Assembly (NCBI GenBank): GCA_031553315.1
Contig: JAVBLT010000035.1
Location: forward strand, 1 to 40,875
Length of the DNA: 40,875 nt
Reading direction: 5' to 3'
From: JAVBLT01 sp031553315
GTDB lineage: Bacteria; Verrucomicrobiota; Kiritimatiellia; RFP12; DVOR01
How positions within the stretch are numbered: position 1 is the stretch's first letter; every line of letters begins with the position of its first letter. The notes below the pieces were generated by a model. That model did no database searches. It was not told the DNA's origin and saw only the letters and a list, made by a program, of their open reading frames with translations. A program made the translations under genes and the position numbers. Positions 24,462 to 35,701 of this stretch are shown here, one piece after another.

Positions 24462-26084
24462 ATGAGCGACCCACTCAAACATGAATGCGGCGTGGCCCTC
24501 ATCCGCCAGCGCCGCCCCTCCCCCGCAGGGCTCCAAACCCTCTCCCTGCTCATGGAAAAACAGCACAACCGCGGCCAAGACGGCGCAGGCATCGCCGTAT
24601 GGCGGCGCGAAGCCGAGCCCGGCACGCCTTACACCGCCATCGTAAAATCCAACGGGCGCAACCCCCTGGCCGAGGTGCTCGAGGCCGCCGCCGGCTTCCC
24701 CTTCACCGGCGAAATCTACCTCGGCCACCTCCGCTACGGAACCTTCGGAGGCCATTCACCCGACGAGTGCCACCCCCTGCTCAAGCCCTCCGCCTTCCGC
24801 AACCGCGCCCTCCTCCTCGCCGGCAACTTCAACCTCACCAACACCCGCGCCCTCCTCCGCCGCATGGCCGACCAGGGTCACCACCTGACCTCCTCCTCCG
24901 ATACAACCCTCCTCCTGCACATGATCGGCCACGAGCTCGAAAAAGACCCCGACCGCCCCCTTTCCGAGCTGCTCGCCCTCGCCGCCCGTTCGTGGGACGG
25001 CGGCTTCCTCATCTGCGGCGTGACCGGCAGCGGCACCGCCTTCGCCCTGCGCGACCCCGCCGGCATCCGCACCGGCTTTTACCACACCGGCCCCGACGCC
25101 ACGCTTGTGGCCTCCGAGCGCCCCCCCATCCAGGCCGCCACAGGCGGCGAGGCACAGGAGATCCCCCCCGGCCACGCCCTCGTTATCGACCCCTGCGGCC
25201 GCACGGCGATCACCCCCTGCCTGACCCCGCGCCCCACCCGGGCCTGCGTCTTCGAGCGCATCTACTTCTCCCGCGGCAACGATGCCGCCATCCAGGCCGA
25301 GCGCCGCGAAATGGGCCGCCGCCTGATCCCCGCCCTCCGCCGCGCCGCCCCCGACCCCGAAACCGCCTTCTACTCCTACATCCCCAACACCGCCCTGACC
25401 GCCTTCAACGGCCTCCTCGCCGAGCTGCGACCGCCGCGTTTCGGCCAGCTCATCGTGAAAGACGCCCAATTCCGCACCTTCATCGCCAACGCCGCCGGGC
25501 GCCAAACCCTCGGCATGCACCTCTATGACCTCGTCTACGGCCAGACCGCCCCCGCCGACACCCTCGTGCTGATCGACGATTCCATCGTGCGCGGCAACAC
25601 CCTCAACAAGTGCCTCCTCCCGCTCCTGCGGCGCCTCGCGCCCCGAAAAATCGTCATCGCCTCCACCGCACCGCCCGTCTGCTACCCCGATTGTTACGGG
25701 ATCGACATGGCCTCCCTCCGCGAGCTCGTGGCCTTCCGCGCGGCCGTGAACCTGCTCCCCCCCGGCGCGCTTGACCACGCCGTGGCCGCCGCCCGGGCCG
25801 ATTTGAAAAAACCCGACCGCGCAATGGAAAACCGCGCCGCCCCGCTCTACGCCCGAATCGGCTTCCAGGCGCTCACCGCGGAAATTGCCCGCCTCCTCAC
25901 CCCGCCCGGCTTCGAGACCGATTTTGAAATTGTCTTCCAAACGCCCGAAGACCTCCGCGCCGCCTGCCCCAACCACACCGGCGACTGGTACTTCACCGGC
26001 AACTACCCCACCCCCGGCGGCAACCGCATCGTCAACCAGGCATTGGCCGATTACGCCGACCCACACACCAAAAGGGCCTACTGA
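24462..26084 (+). CDS. Amidophosphoribosyltransferase (PurF family)
   Basis: The enzyme hydrolyses glutamine and moves ammonia to PRPP to start purine synthesis. C9 in KHECGVALI is the class II glutaminase nucleophile, after an 8-residue propeptide, followed by HNRGQDGAGI and GHLRYGT. The phosphoribosyltransferase half carries the PRPP loop VLIDDSIVRGNT at 369-380 and YSYIPNTA. At 540 residues it is longer than standard PurF (about 470-500), like the long Bacteroidetes-type paralogue that sits next to carA and carB; a role other than purine entry is possible. No clear Shine-Dalgarno site precedes it; the two-base gap after glnN suggests reinitiation. A stand-alone purF elsewhere cannot be excluded, so no symbol is given. 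Confidence 0.85.
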   Translation: MSDPLKHECGVALIRQRRPSPAGLQTLSLLMEKQHNRGQDGAGIAVWRREAEPGTPYTAIVKSNGRNPLAEVLEAAAGFPFTGEIYLGHLRYGTFGGHSPDECHPLLKPSAFRNRALLLAGNFNLTNTRALLRRMADQGHHLTSSSDTTLLLHMIGHELEKDPDRPLSELLALAARSWDGGFLICGVTGSGTAFALRDPAGIRTGFYHTGPDATLVASERPPIQAATGGEAQEIPPGHALVIDPCGRTAITPCLTPRPTRACVFERIYFSRGNDAAIQAERREMGRRLIPALRRAAPDPETAFYSYIPNTALTAFNGLLAELRPPRFGQLIVKDAQFRTFIANAAGRQTLGMHLYDLVYGQTAPADTLVLIDDSIVRGNTLNKCLLPLLRRLAPRKIVIASTAPPVCYPDCYGIDMASLRELVAFRAAVNLLPPGALDHAVAAARADLKKPDRAMENRAAPLYARIGFQALTAEIARLLTPPGFETDFEIVFQTPEDLRAACPNHTGDWYFTGNYPTPGGNRIVNQALADYADPHTKRAY

Positions 26085-26085
26085 T

Positions 26086-27165
26086 ATGAAACACTTCCTC
26101 GCCCTCGCCGACGGATCCGTCTTTCCCGGCCACTCCGCCGCCGCCCGGGTCGACGCCCCCGGCGAAACCGTCTTCAACACCGGCATGACCGGTTACCAGG
26201 AAATGGCCAGCGACCCCTCCTACGCCGGGCAGATCCTGGCGCTCACCCTCCCCGAAGCGGGCAACTACGGCTGTTGCCGGGCCGCCATGGAATCGCGCGG
26301 GCTTTTCCTCGGCGGCCTGGTTGTGACCAACCTTAACCCGCCCTCCGGCCACCTTGCCGAAGAATCCTTCGCCGGCCTCCTCACCCGCCACGGCATCCCC
26401 TGCCTCAGCGGCGTGGATACCCGCGCCCTTGTGTTCAAGCTCCGCCAACACGGCACCCTCCGCGCCTGGATCCACGCCTCCGACGACCCGATGAGCCCCG
26501 AGGAAGCCATCGAAAAAGCCCGCGCCTGGCCGGGGCTCAGCGGCCAGGACTACGCCACCCGCGTCAGCACCGCAACCCCGTATGCCTGGAACGATTCCGG
26601 CGATTACCACATCGCCCTCTACGATTTCGGCGTGAAGCAAAACATCCTCCGCCAGCTCGCCGCCCAGCGCCTGCGCGTCACCGTCCTCCCCGCGCGCACC
26701 CCCGTGGCCGACGCTCTCGCGCTGCGCCCCCGCGGCATCTTCCTCTCCAACGGCCCCGCCGATCCCCGCGCCCTGCCCTTCGCCATCGAAGCCGCCCGAA
26801 AGCTCAGCCGCCGCCTCCCCCTCATGGGCATCTGCCTCGGCCACCAGATCCTCGGCCTCGCCCACGGCGCCGAATGCGGCCGCCTGCCCTTCGGCCACCA
26901 CGGCTGCAACCACCCCGTGAAAGACCACACCGCCGGAACAGTGGAAATCACCAGCCAGAACCACACCTTCTCCCTCCTCGCCGAAACCTTCCCCGCCGAG
27001 CTCGAAATCACCCACACCAACCTCAACGACCTGACCGTAGAAGGCTTCCGCCACCGCGAGCTGCCCTGCTTCGGCGTGCAGTTTCACCCCGAAGCCGCCC
27101 CCGGCCCGCACGATTCCCACCACCTCTTCACCCGTTTCCGGCGGATGCTGGAAGGAGCCCGATGA
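26086..27165 (+). CDS. carA: Carbamoyl-phosphate synthase small (glutaminase) subunit
   Basis: CarA frees ammonia from glutamine and passes it to CarB for carbamoyl phosphate, the start of pyrimidine and arginine synthesis. The 359-residue protein has the N-terminal CarA domain (LADGSVFPGHSAAA, NTGMTGYQE, TNLNPPSGH) and a class I amidotransferase domain with the nucleophile in GICLGHQILGLAHG and the His/Glu pair in FGVQFHPEAAPGP. Length is normal. ATG 26086 follows AAAAGGG by about ten bases and one base after the purF stop. Its stop overlaps the pyrG start (ATGA). Its partner carB is two genes downstream, with pyrG between. Confidence 0.96.
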   Translation: MKHFLALADGSVFPGHSAAARVDAPGETVFNTGMTGYQEMASDPSYAGQILALTLPEAGNYGCCRAAMESRGLFLGGLVVTNLNPPSGHLAEESFAGLLTRHGIPCLSGVDTRALVFKLRQHGTLRAWIHASDDPMSPEEAIEKARAWPGLSGQDYATRVSTATPYAWNDSGDYHIALYDFGVKQNILRQLAAQRLRVTVLPARTPVADALALRPRGIFLSNGPADPRALPFAIEAARKLSRRLPLMGICLGHQILGLAHGAECGRLPFGHHGCNHPVKDHTAGTVEITSQNHTFSLLAETFPAELEITHTNLNDLTVEGFRHRELPCFGVQFHPEAAPGPHDSHHLFTRFRRMLEGAR

Positions 27166-28755
27166 ACAGCAAAACAGCCTTTATCTTCATCACCGGCGGC
27201 GTGGTCTCGAGCCTGGGCAAAGGCATCACCGCCGCCTCGCTTGCGCTGCTGCTCAAGGCACGCGGGCTCAGCGTGGCCATGCAAAAGCTCGACCCGTACC
27301 TCAACGTCGACCCCGGCACAATGTCGCCCCACCAGCACGGCGAAGTCTTCGTAACCGCCGACGGCGCCGAAACCGACCTCGACCTCGGCCACTACGAGCG
27401 CTTCACCGGCACCGGCTGCACCCGCGCCAGCAACTTCACCTCAGGGCGCATCTACCGCGCCGTCATCGAACGCGAGCGCGCCGGCGGCTACCTGGGCGCC
27501 ACCGTGCAGGTCATCCCGCACATCACCGATGAAATCAAAAGCGCCATCCGCGCCGCCGCCGAAGGCGAGCCCGACATCGCCCTCGTCGAAATCGGCGGAA
27601 CCGCCGGCGACATCGAATCGCTCCCCTTCCTCGAAGCCGCCCGCCAGCTCCGCCACGAGCTCGGCCCCCGGCGCGTCCTCTTCGTCCACGTCACCCTCCT
27701 GCCCTACCTCAAAGCCGCCGGCGAGCTCAAAACCAAACCCACCCAGCAATCGGTCGGCATCCTCCGCGCCATCGGCATCGTGCCCGACATCCTCATCTGC
27801 CGCAGCGAAGCGCCGGTACCGGCCGCGGCCCTCGCCAAAACAGCCCTCTTCTGCAACGTGCCGCAACCCCGCGTCATCCCCGAGCTCGACGTGCGCCACA
27901 CCATCTACGAAGTGCCCCTCCACCTCGCCAAAGCCGGCCTCGACCGCCACACCCTCACCCTCCTGGGCCTGCGCGCCCCCCGGGCAGACCTCGGCGCGCT
28001 CCGGGCCTACGTCCGCCGCGCCACCCGCCCCCGCCGCCGCTGCCGCATCGCGCTCATCGCCAAATACACCGCCTGCCCCGACGCCTACAAAAGCATCTGC
28101 GAAGCCCTCCGCCACGCCGCCGCCCCCCGCAGCGGCCACCCCGACCTCACCATTCCCGCCGCCGAACCCCTCCCCCCCGACCTCACCCCCTACCACGCCC
28201 TCCTCATTCCCGGCGGCTTCGGCACCCGCGGCGTGGAAGGCAAAATCAACGCCGCCCGCATCGCCCGCACCCGCGGCATTCCGCTGCTGGGCATCTGCCT
28301 GGGCATGCAATGCATGGTCATCGAATACGCCCGAACCATCCCCGGCTTTGCCCACGCCAACACCACCGAAACCGACCCCGCCACCCCCCACCCCGTCATC
28401 GACCTCCTCCCCGGCCAGCGCGGCCTCAGCGCCAAAGGCGGCACCATGCGCCTGGGCTCCTTCCCCTGCGCCCTGCGCCCCGGCAGCCGCGCCCAAGCCC
28501 TCTACCCCGCGCCACACATCAGCGAACGCCACCGCCACCGCTACGAATTCAACACCCTCTACCGCGAAGACCTCGAAGCCGCCGGCCTGCGCGTCAGCGG
28601 AACCTCCCCCGACGAAACCCTCGTTGAAATCATCGAGCTCCCCGGCCACCCCTTCTACATCGGCTGCCAGTTCCACCCCGAATTCCAGACCCACGTCACC
28701 ACCCCCCACCCCCTCTTTACCGGATTGATTGAAGCCGCCTTGAAAGGAACACCCC

Positions 28756-28772
<17 letters not shown>
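27162..28772 (+). CDS. pyrG: CTP synthase
   Basis: PyrG aminates UTP to CTP with glutamine and ATP. The 536-residue product has the synthetase domain (FITGGVVSSLGKGI, KLDPYLNVDPGTMSP, ETDLDLGHYERF, VEIGGTAGDIES, KPTQQSVGILR) and a glutaminase domain with GICLGMQC and FHPEFQTH. In the family the residue after MSP is usually F or Y; here it is His, a minor change. Start overlaps the carA stop; the end overlaps the carB start by 17 bases. Placing pyrG between carA and carB is uncommon and makes the operon a set of glutamine users under the glutamine synthetase promoter. Confidence 0.96.
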
Positions 28773-31911
<3,139 letters not shown>

Positions 31912-31912
31912 A

Positions 31913-31952
31913 AAACGGCGCCTCAAAAGGCACCGTTTCACGCAACGTGAAA
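31913..31952 (-). terminator. Two adjacent hairpins after carB
   Basis: AAACGGCGCCT (31913-31923) and AGGCACCGTTT (31928-31938) pair with one wobble around CAAA. TTTCACG (31936-31942) and CGTGAAA (31946-31952) form a second perfect 7-bp stem that shares three bases with the first. A six-T run follows the first stem only on the minus strand. On the plus strand the hairpins are not followed directly by T residues, although a T-rich stretch comes at 31979-31992, so termination of the carB transcript there is possible. Confidence 0.5.
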
Positions 31953-31995
31953 AGCAAGCCCAATGCACATGAAAACGGCTTTTTTTCTTTTTGCC

Positions 31996-32024
31996 TTGAG
32001 TTTTTTCCCGCAATGGAGTAGAGT
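31996..32024 (+). promoter_or_regulatory. tRNA-Pro promoter
   Basis: TTGAGT (31996-32001), 17-base spacer, TAGAGT (32019-32024), placing the start about 10 bases before the mature tRNA. Confidence 0.5.
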
Positions 32025-32040
32025 ACACCCGTTTTCTTTT

Positions 32041-32117
32041 CGGAGCGTAGCGCAGCCTGGTAGCGCGTTTGGTTCGGGACCAAAAGGTCGAGGGTTCAAA
32101 TCCCTCCGCTCCGACCA
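32041..32117 (+). tRNA. tRNA-Pro (anticodon CGG)
   Basis: A complete cloverleaf: acceptor stem CGGAGCG (32041-32047) with CGCTCCG (32107-32113), D arm GCGC...GCGC, anticodon stem TTTGG/CCAAA with loop TTCGGGA (anticodon CGG), T arm GAGGG-TTCAAAT-CCCTC, discriminator A and encoded CCA at 32115-32117. It reads CCG proline codons, frequent in this GC-rich genome. Prophage-like DNA begins directly after it and a recombinase remnant abuts its 3' end, so it is the likely attachment site. Confidence 0.96.
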
Positions 32118-32287
32118 TCCTCGAACAAACCCCCTCTTTTTTGAATAAGTATATTGTAGATATTGGGGTTGCTTGAGTTCAAATAATTCAGGCGCTGCTC
32201 GGCGGCGCGGGCGCGGAAGGTCGCATCGTCTATCAAGCCATCGACCCAACCGCTGGTCAGCTTTTCAAGACGCTTCTCGGCCTTCAT
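32096..32287 (-). pseudogene. C-terminal remnant of a site-specific (serine-type?) recombinase
   Basis: A 63-codon frame starting at ATG 32287 encodes KAEKRLEKLTSGWVDGLIDDATFRARAAEQRL, the type of helical segment seen near the end of large serine recombinases (RLxxLxxxxLDGLIDxxxFxAR). The catalytic and DNA-binding domains are missing. The frame ends inside the antisense of the tRNA-Pro 3' end, as expected for an integrase that borders its own attachment site. AGGAGG lies 11 bases before the ATG, so a small protein could still be made. The family call rests on a short stretch and is tentative. Confidence 0.4.
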
Positions 32288-32352
32288 CCTCCCTGAAACC
32301 TCCTTTGGATAGATGTTGCATCTATTATTGCAAATCACGGATTGTTTTCCTA

Positions 32353-32382
32353 TTGACATTTCATCGGAATTTTTGATATACT
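32353..32382 (+). promoter_or_regulatory. Strong sigma70 promoter
   Basis: TTGACA (32353-32358), an 18-base spacer, TATACT (32377-32382). The roughly 90-base leader that follows can fold: GGCGATTCGCC near its start and GTCTGG...CCACAGAC just before the ribosome site. Confidence 0.75.
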
Positions 32383-32477
32383 ATCTGACGATCAAGGGGT
32401 TTTAGGCGATTCGCCGCTTCTTGTGCCACTCACCTGTCTGGGTAAAGATGCCACAGACTTAACGAAAGGATTCCGCT

Positions 32478-32756
32478 ATGAATTACCGCCTTTGGCTCAT
32501 CCAAAACCATACCCGTAAAGAGCTGCACTACCACATAAGCAGCATTGCAACCTCATCTTGGACGCTGACAAATTGGCAAAATAACATCTCGGCGCAGATC
32601 AAGTCAACATGGGTTTGGTCAGTGGATGATATTACGTGGGAAGTTTTTCCCGGGCGATACCTCAACTACGCTACAGGTGCGACGATTGCAAAGGTCTACT
32701 CGGATGTGATTAAGCAGGGAATTTCCTGTTCATTCTCTGGTTGGACGGTGGTCTAA
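32478..32756 (+). CDS. Small Trp-rich protein of unknown function
   Basis: A 92-residue product with eight tryptophans, no signal peptide and no motif I recognise (it opens MNYRLWLIQNHTRKELHYHI). The gene is well supported: a near-consensus promoter, AACGAAAGGA about 7 bases before the ATG, and a GC-rich stem after the stop. Base composition is lower in GC than the host genes, and it sits between an attachment site and phage structural genes, so it is accessory DNA. It could be a moron-type, regulatory or anti-host protein; nothing in the sequence decides. Confidence 0.7.
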   Translation: MNYRLWLIQNHTRKELHYHISSIATSSWTLTNWQNNISAQIKSTWVWSVDDITWEVFPGRYLNYATGATIAKVYSDVIKQGISCSFSGWTVV

Positions 32757-32766
32757 GCGCAGGGAG

Positions 32767-32798
32767 GGCGGCTAATCGATTTTCGAAGAGCCGCCTTT
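32767..32798 (+). terminator. Hairpin after the Trp-rich gene
   Basis: GGCGGCT (32767-32773) pairs with AGCCGCC (32789-32795) around a 15-base loop and is followed by only three T residues, so it is a weak intrinsic terminator. Confidence 0.5.
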
Positions 32799-32836
32799 AT
32801 GCCCTCGTAAAACTTTTTCTCCTCATGGTGAACCTG

Positions 32837-32865
32837 TTGATAGCGGGCATCGTTTCATGTACAAT
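32837..32865 (+). promoter_or_regulatory. Promoter of the GIY-YIG gene
   Basis: TTGATA (32837-32842), 17 bases, TACAAT (32860-32865). The 125-base leader holds a hairpin GCGTGG/CCACGC (about 32889-32906). This promoter rules out a start at ATG 32857, which lies in its -10 region. Confidence 0.65.
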
Positions 32866-32997
32866 ACAAAATGCTTGAGCAATAGATTGCGTGGGTGGTG
32901 CCACGCCTCAGGCAATTTTAAAAACCCGCCCGGCTTCCGCATTCAAGCGGGAGAGGCTCCCCCTCAAAGAAGGGGCAAAGAGAAAGAGACACAACCC

Positions 32998-33339
32998 ATG
33001 GCAGAGCCAAGCTATCCGTTTCCTACCCTCCAATCCTTCGTCACACGCTCAAGGCAAAAGCGGCGCTGCGTGTATTTACTTTGGAATCACGCCAAGAAGC
33101 AAATCTATATCGGCGTCAGCAAAGAGCCAGTGGAGCGATGGCGCGAGTACCACGCAAAAGAAAAGGTCAAGGCCACCGAGCACTGGAATTGGGATCGAGA
33201 TGGCATCGTCCCAGAGATACTGGATTGGTATCCTACTCAGGAAAGAGCCAGCTTTGTGGCGCATACGCTGGAAGAGTACTGGTACATCCCGATGCTGCTT
33301 GAAGGATGGGAGGTGATTCAGACAGAAGGCGGCATATAG
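32998..33339 (+). CDS. GIY-YIG nuclease-like protein
   Basis: A 113-residue protein with a single GIY-YIG fold: CVYLLWNHAKKQIYIGVSKEPVERWREYH supplies the two tyrosine strands and the catalytic Arg, and TLEEYWYIP the probable metal-binding Glu. Such domains cut DNA in homing endonucleases, UvrC and mobile elements. There is no DNA-binding extension, so it is a minimal stand-alone form. ATG 32998 is selected because the longer frame would start in the promoter; its ribosome site is weak (GAAAGAG). It is its own transcription unit, ending in a strong bidirectional terminator, next to a truncated terminase-like reading frame, as is common for phage-borne homing nucleases. Confidence 0.72.
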   Translation: MAEPSYPFPTLQSFVTRSRQKRRCVYLLWNHAKKQIYIGVSKEPVERWREYHAKEKVKATEHWNWDRDGIVPEILDWYPTQERASFVAHTLEEYWYIPMLLEGWEVIQTEGGI

Positions 33340-33366
33340 ATCACCGCAAGGCGTAAAGAGTGTTCA

Positions 33367-33408
33367 AAAGGCGACTCTCCGTTTATTCGGAGGGTCGCCT
33401 TTGTTTTT
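33367..33408. terminator. Strong bidirectional terminator
   Basis: AAAGGCGAC-T-CTCCG (33367-33381) pairs with CGGAG-G-GTCGCCTTT (33388-33402) around TTTATT, a 15-bp stem with one wobble. GTTTTT follows on the plus strand and CCTTTT on the minus strand, so it can end both the GIY-YIG transcript and the convergent TPR-gene transcript. Confidence 0.85.
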
Positions 33409-33753
33409 GCAAGTGATGGGATCGCCGACGGTTTTGAGCCGGCCAGCGGCAGCGGCGAAGAACTCATCAATACCCTGCTCTATGCCCGAGACGGCACGTC
33501 ACCTCGCCTCTTCATCAGTTGCGATTGTCTCAATACCCTCTTCGCCCTCATCCACTACACCGGGCGCGATGGTCAGAATGGCGCGTGTAAGGAAGCCATC
33601 GACAGCCTCCGCTATCTTCTGCAATCCGGTTGCCTTGATGATGGGCCGGATCCGCGCTTCGATAACCGTTTCGGCTCCCGCCTCCTCACTGCTTTCGAAA
33701 TCTTCAAACGCCTCCGTATGGGAGCTGGAGGAAGAAATTTTTACAAGCGCTGA
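33409..33753 (+). pseudogene. Probable C-terminal relic of phage terminase large subunit
   Basis: A plus-strand frame stays open up to TGA 33751-33753 and reads GFEPASGSGEELINTLLYARDG, SPRLFISCDCLNTLF, GRDGQNGACKEAIDSLRYLL and ends GGRNFYKR. The PRLFIS...N...IDSLRYL pattern resembles the last part of terminase nuclease domains (D-A/S-LRY). It has no start codon or N-terminal half, and GC-rich host-like codons stop exactly where the AT-rich TPR gene begins. Gene order (terminase before scaffold, capsid and portal) fits. The opposite strand is also open and coding-like in codon-aligned register, so the strand choice is not certain. Confidence 0.45.
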
Positions 33754-35487
33754 CTCATTTTCAAAATATTTTTTTAGTTTTTCAAGATCTTCTAAGAGTT
33801 TTCCTATGTTTGCTTCTTTTGAAAATGTATATGCAGTTTGATACATTTTTTCAGTTTTATCTGTACCATCTGTCAAATGAAAAAAGGTATACAGATTCAT
33901 ATAGACCTTCGCCAATCCGTCCTTTGCACCAAGAGTTTTGAACAATCTCTCTGCTTCAAGCAATAACGTTTCTGCTTCAAAAAACAGTTCTTTTCTTTTT
34001 TCACTATCACCTTGTTTTAAAAGAGCAGAGGCAAGACTTGTACAGTCATCAGCGATGCTACGTTTTGCATCAATTTCACGATCAATATCTAACGCCTTTC
34101 GATACATTTCTATTGCGTGCTTGAAATCGAATTGCATGCAAAACACATTACCAATATTCCCGTATCCATTTGCAAGATGTTCTCTGTTTTCCATTCTTTT
34201 TGAAATGGCCAACGCCTCTTGATACATTTCCATTGCTTCGTCTAATTTGTTCTGGTGTAAATATACGCTTGCGAGATTACCATAAGTTGCGGCTGCATTT
34301 TCTTTTTCATCAAGTGCTTTGAAAATCCTTAACGCTTCTTGAAACATTTCTTCTGCTCCATCCAAGACGTTGACCTTCAGAAACGTAAGTCCAATATTAC
34401 CTGCACATATAGCCATTCCAAAAGGATTTTTAAGGTTGAATAAAGCGGCTAATGCTTTACTGTGCATTTTCATTGCTTCATTAAAATTACACCTATCGGA
34501 AAAAAGGATTCCAAGATATCCATAAATTGCGGCTTCTCCAATCTTGTGTTTTTCCGTGTTATAAATGCTTAACGCTTTTTCATAACTTGCTTGTGCGGCA
34601 TCCATTTCGCCGTGCAATGCCTGAATACTGCCTATAAGAGAATGAGAACATGCCAGCGAAAGTTTATCCCCTTCTGTCCGCGCAAGGTGTTGTGCACTGA
34701 TTGCAAAATCTAAAGCCTTATCAATGTTACCAAGCCGACGATAAAACGAACTGATTTCAAGTTGTAACTCAGATGATCCATGCATCGCTGCAAGAGTGAG
34801 AAGTTGAGATTCAGCTTTAGGCAAATTACCGCTATCTGCAAAACACCACGCTTCTTGCACCTTAAATCTGATTTCAGGAGAAAGTTCTTTAGGAATTAAA
34901 TTTGAAGGATCAATGTCCGATAAATGAGGACTAGTTGATTTAGAGGAAAGAAGGGCTGAAGCTTTATTCATCAGAAATTTTACAGCCCAAGTATTCAGAC
35001 ACCTTTCGATTTGCTGATTGAAATCATTGTCAGTTGAAAAAGTGTAATAGAAGTGTGGTTTTTCAGATTGAACCGATGTTCTAAATGCAATAAGTTTTTT
35101 TAATTCGGGTCCTGGGTCATTTTCCTGCTCCTCGGCAACCTTTTTAAAAAAGATTGCAACATCTTTCATTGATTTTTGTTCATGACACTTCATACAAAGA
35201 CAATACTCTTCATCAGTTGGCGAAATATAACTTTCATTTTTTGAAGGTGACCCCATATGCGTATGAAACACAAAGATTGCAAAATCACAGTTTTTCAATC
35301 TTTCATTGATTTGTGGTTGTGGAGCCCCTGGCCCTCGCCCAACCGTCTCCCATTTTACTGCATGAAAGGCAACATTAAACTCTTGGAACTCAAAAGTTTT
35401 TTTCGCAATAGCGGCATCAATTGCCCTACGCTCCTGCTCAAGGCCGAAAGGAGATCCTATAAAAATTGTCAATCCAATAATAGCCAT
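33499..35487 (-). CDS. DUF4062-like domain + TPR-repeat protein (candidate phage-defence factor)
   Basis: The 662-residue product begins GLTIFIGSPFGLEQERRAIDAAI and continues to CDFAIFVFHTHMGSP; this Rossmann-like layout resembles DUF4062 and TIR-related domains found at the front of bacterial STAND-type immune proteins. Residues about 215-590 are tetratricopeptide repeats (AMEMYQEALAISKRM, AIEMYRKALDIDREI and similar), a protein-sensing scaffold. No NTPase lies between. The gene is AT-rich, unlike all neighbours, has its own promoter, AAAGGA before ATG 35487, and a terminator 90 bases past its stop, so it looks acquired as a cassette. The last 80 or so residues are GC-rich and lie antisense to the terminase relic; they may be read-through rather than native sequence. 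The defence role is inferred from architecture and setting. Confidence 0.7.
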   Translation of the reverse strand: MAIIGLTIFIGSPFGLEQERRAIDAAIAKKTFEFQEFNVAFHAVKWETVGRGPGAPQPQINERLKNCDFAIFVFHTHMGSPSKNESYISPTDEEYCLCMKCHEQKSMKDVAIFFKKVAEEQENDPGPELKKLIAFRTSVQSEKPHFYYTFSTDNDFNQQIERCLNTWAVKFLMNKASALLSSKSTSPHLSDIDPSNLIPKELSPEIRFKVQEAWCFADSGNLPKAESQLLTLAAMHGSSELQLEISSFYRRLGNIDKALDFAISAQHLARTEGDKLSLACSHSLIGSIQALHGEMDAAQASYEKALSIYNTEKHKIGEAAIYGYLGILFSDRCNFNEAMKMHSKALAALFNLKNPFGMAICAGNIGLTFLKVNVLDGAEEMFQEALRIFKALDEKENAAATYGNLASVYLHQNKLDEAMEMYQEALAISKRMENREHLANGYGNIGNVFCMQFDFKHAIEMYRKALDIDREIDAKRSIADDCTSLASALLKQGDSEKRKELFFEAETLLLEAERLFKTLGAKDGLAKVYMNLYTFFHLTDGTDKTEKMYQTAYTFSKEANIGKLLEDLEKLKKYFENESALVKISSSSSHTEAFEDFESSEEAGAETVIEARIRPIIKATGLQKIAEAVDGFLTRAILTIAPGVVDEGEEGIETIATDEEAR

Positions 35488-35516
35488 GATTTGTTATCCT
35501 TTAAAACTTAACTTGA

Positions 35517-35567
35517 ATTGTACAAAGCAATCTCGGCAAAGTAAAACATAAATGCTTACGTAAGCAT
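35517..35567 (-). promoter_or_regulatory. Promoter of the TPR gene with a 16-bp palindrome upstream
   Basis: On the minus strand TTTACT (35545-35540), 17 bases, TACAAT (35522-35517). Six bases upstream of the -35 lies ATGCTTACGTAAGCAT (35552-35567), a perfect palindrome that could be an operator. Confidence 0.5.
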
Positions 35568-35701
35568 GAAAAGGAGGCAAATGGCGGGGCGGCGTTGAAA
35601 AATGTGAGGTTTTCTGTTTTGATTTTAGCACGGAAACACGGGAAACGCGCAACCGTGACAGCCGAAACTTTCTGCGCGGCGCTTAACGTGGGAGCAAATC
35701 C

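Noticed and set aside
33401..33841. 146-codon plus-strand frame
   Set aside because: Ser-rich translation in a different frame from the terminase-like reading; crosses into antisense of the TPR gene.
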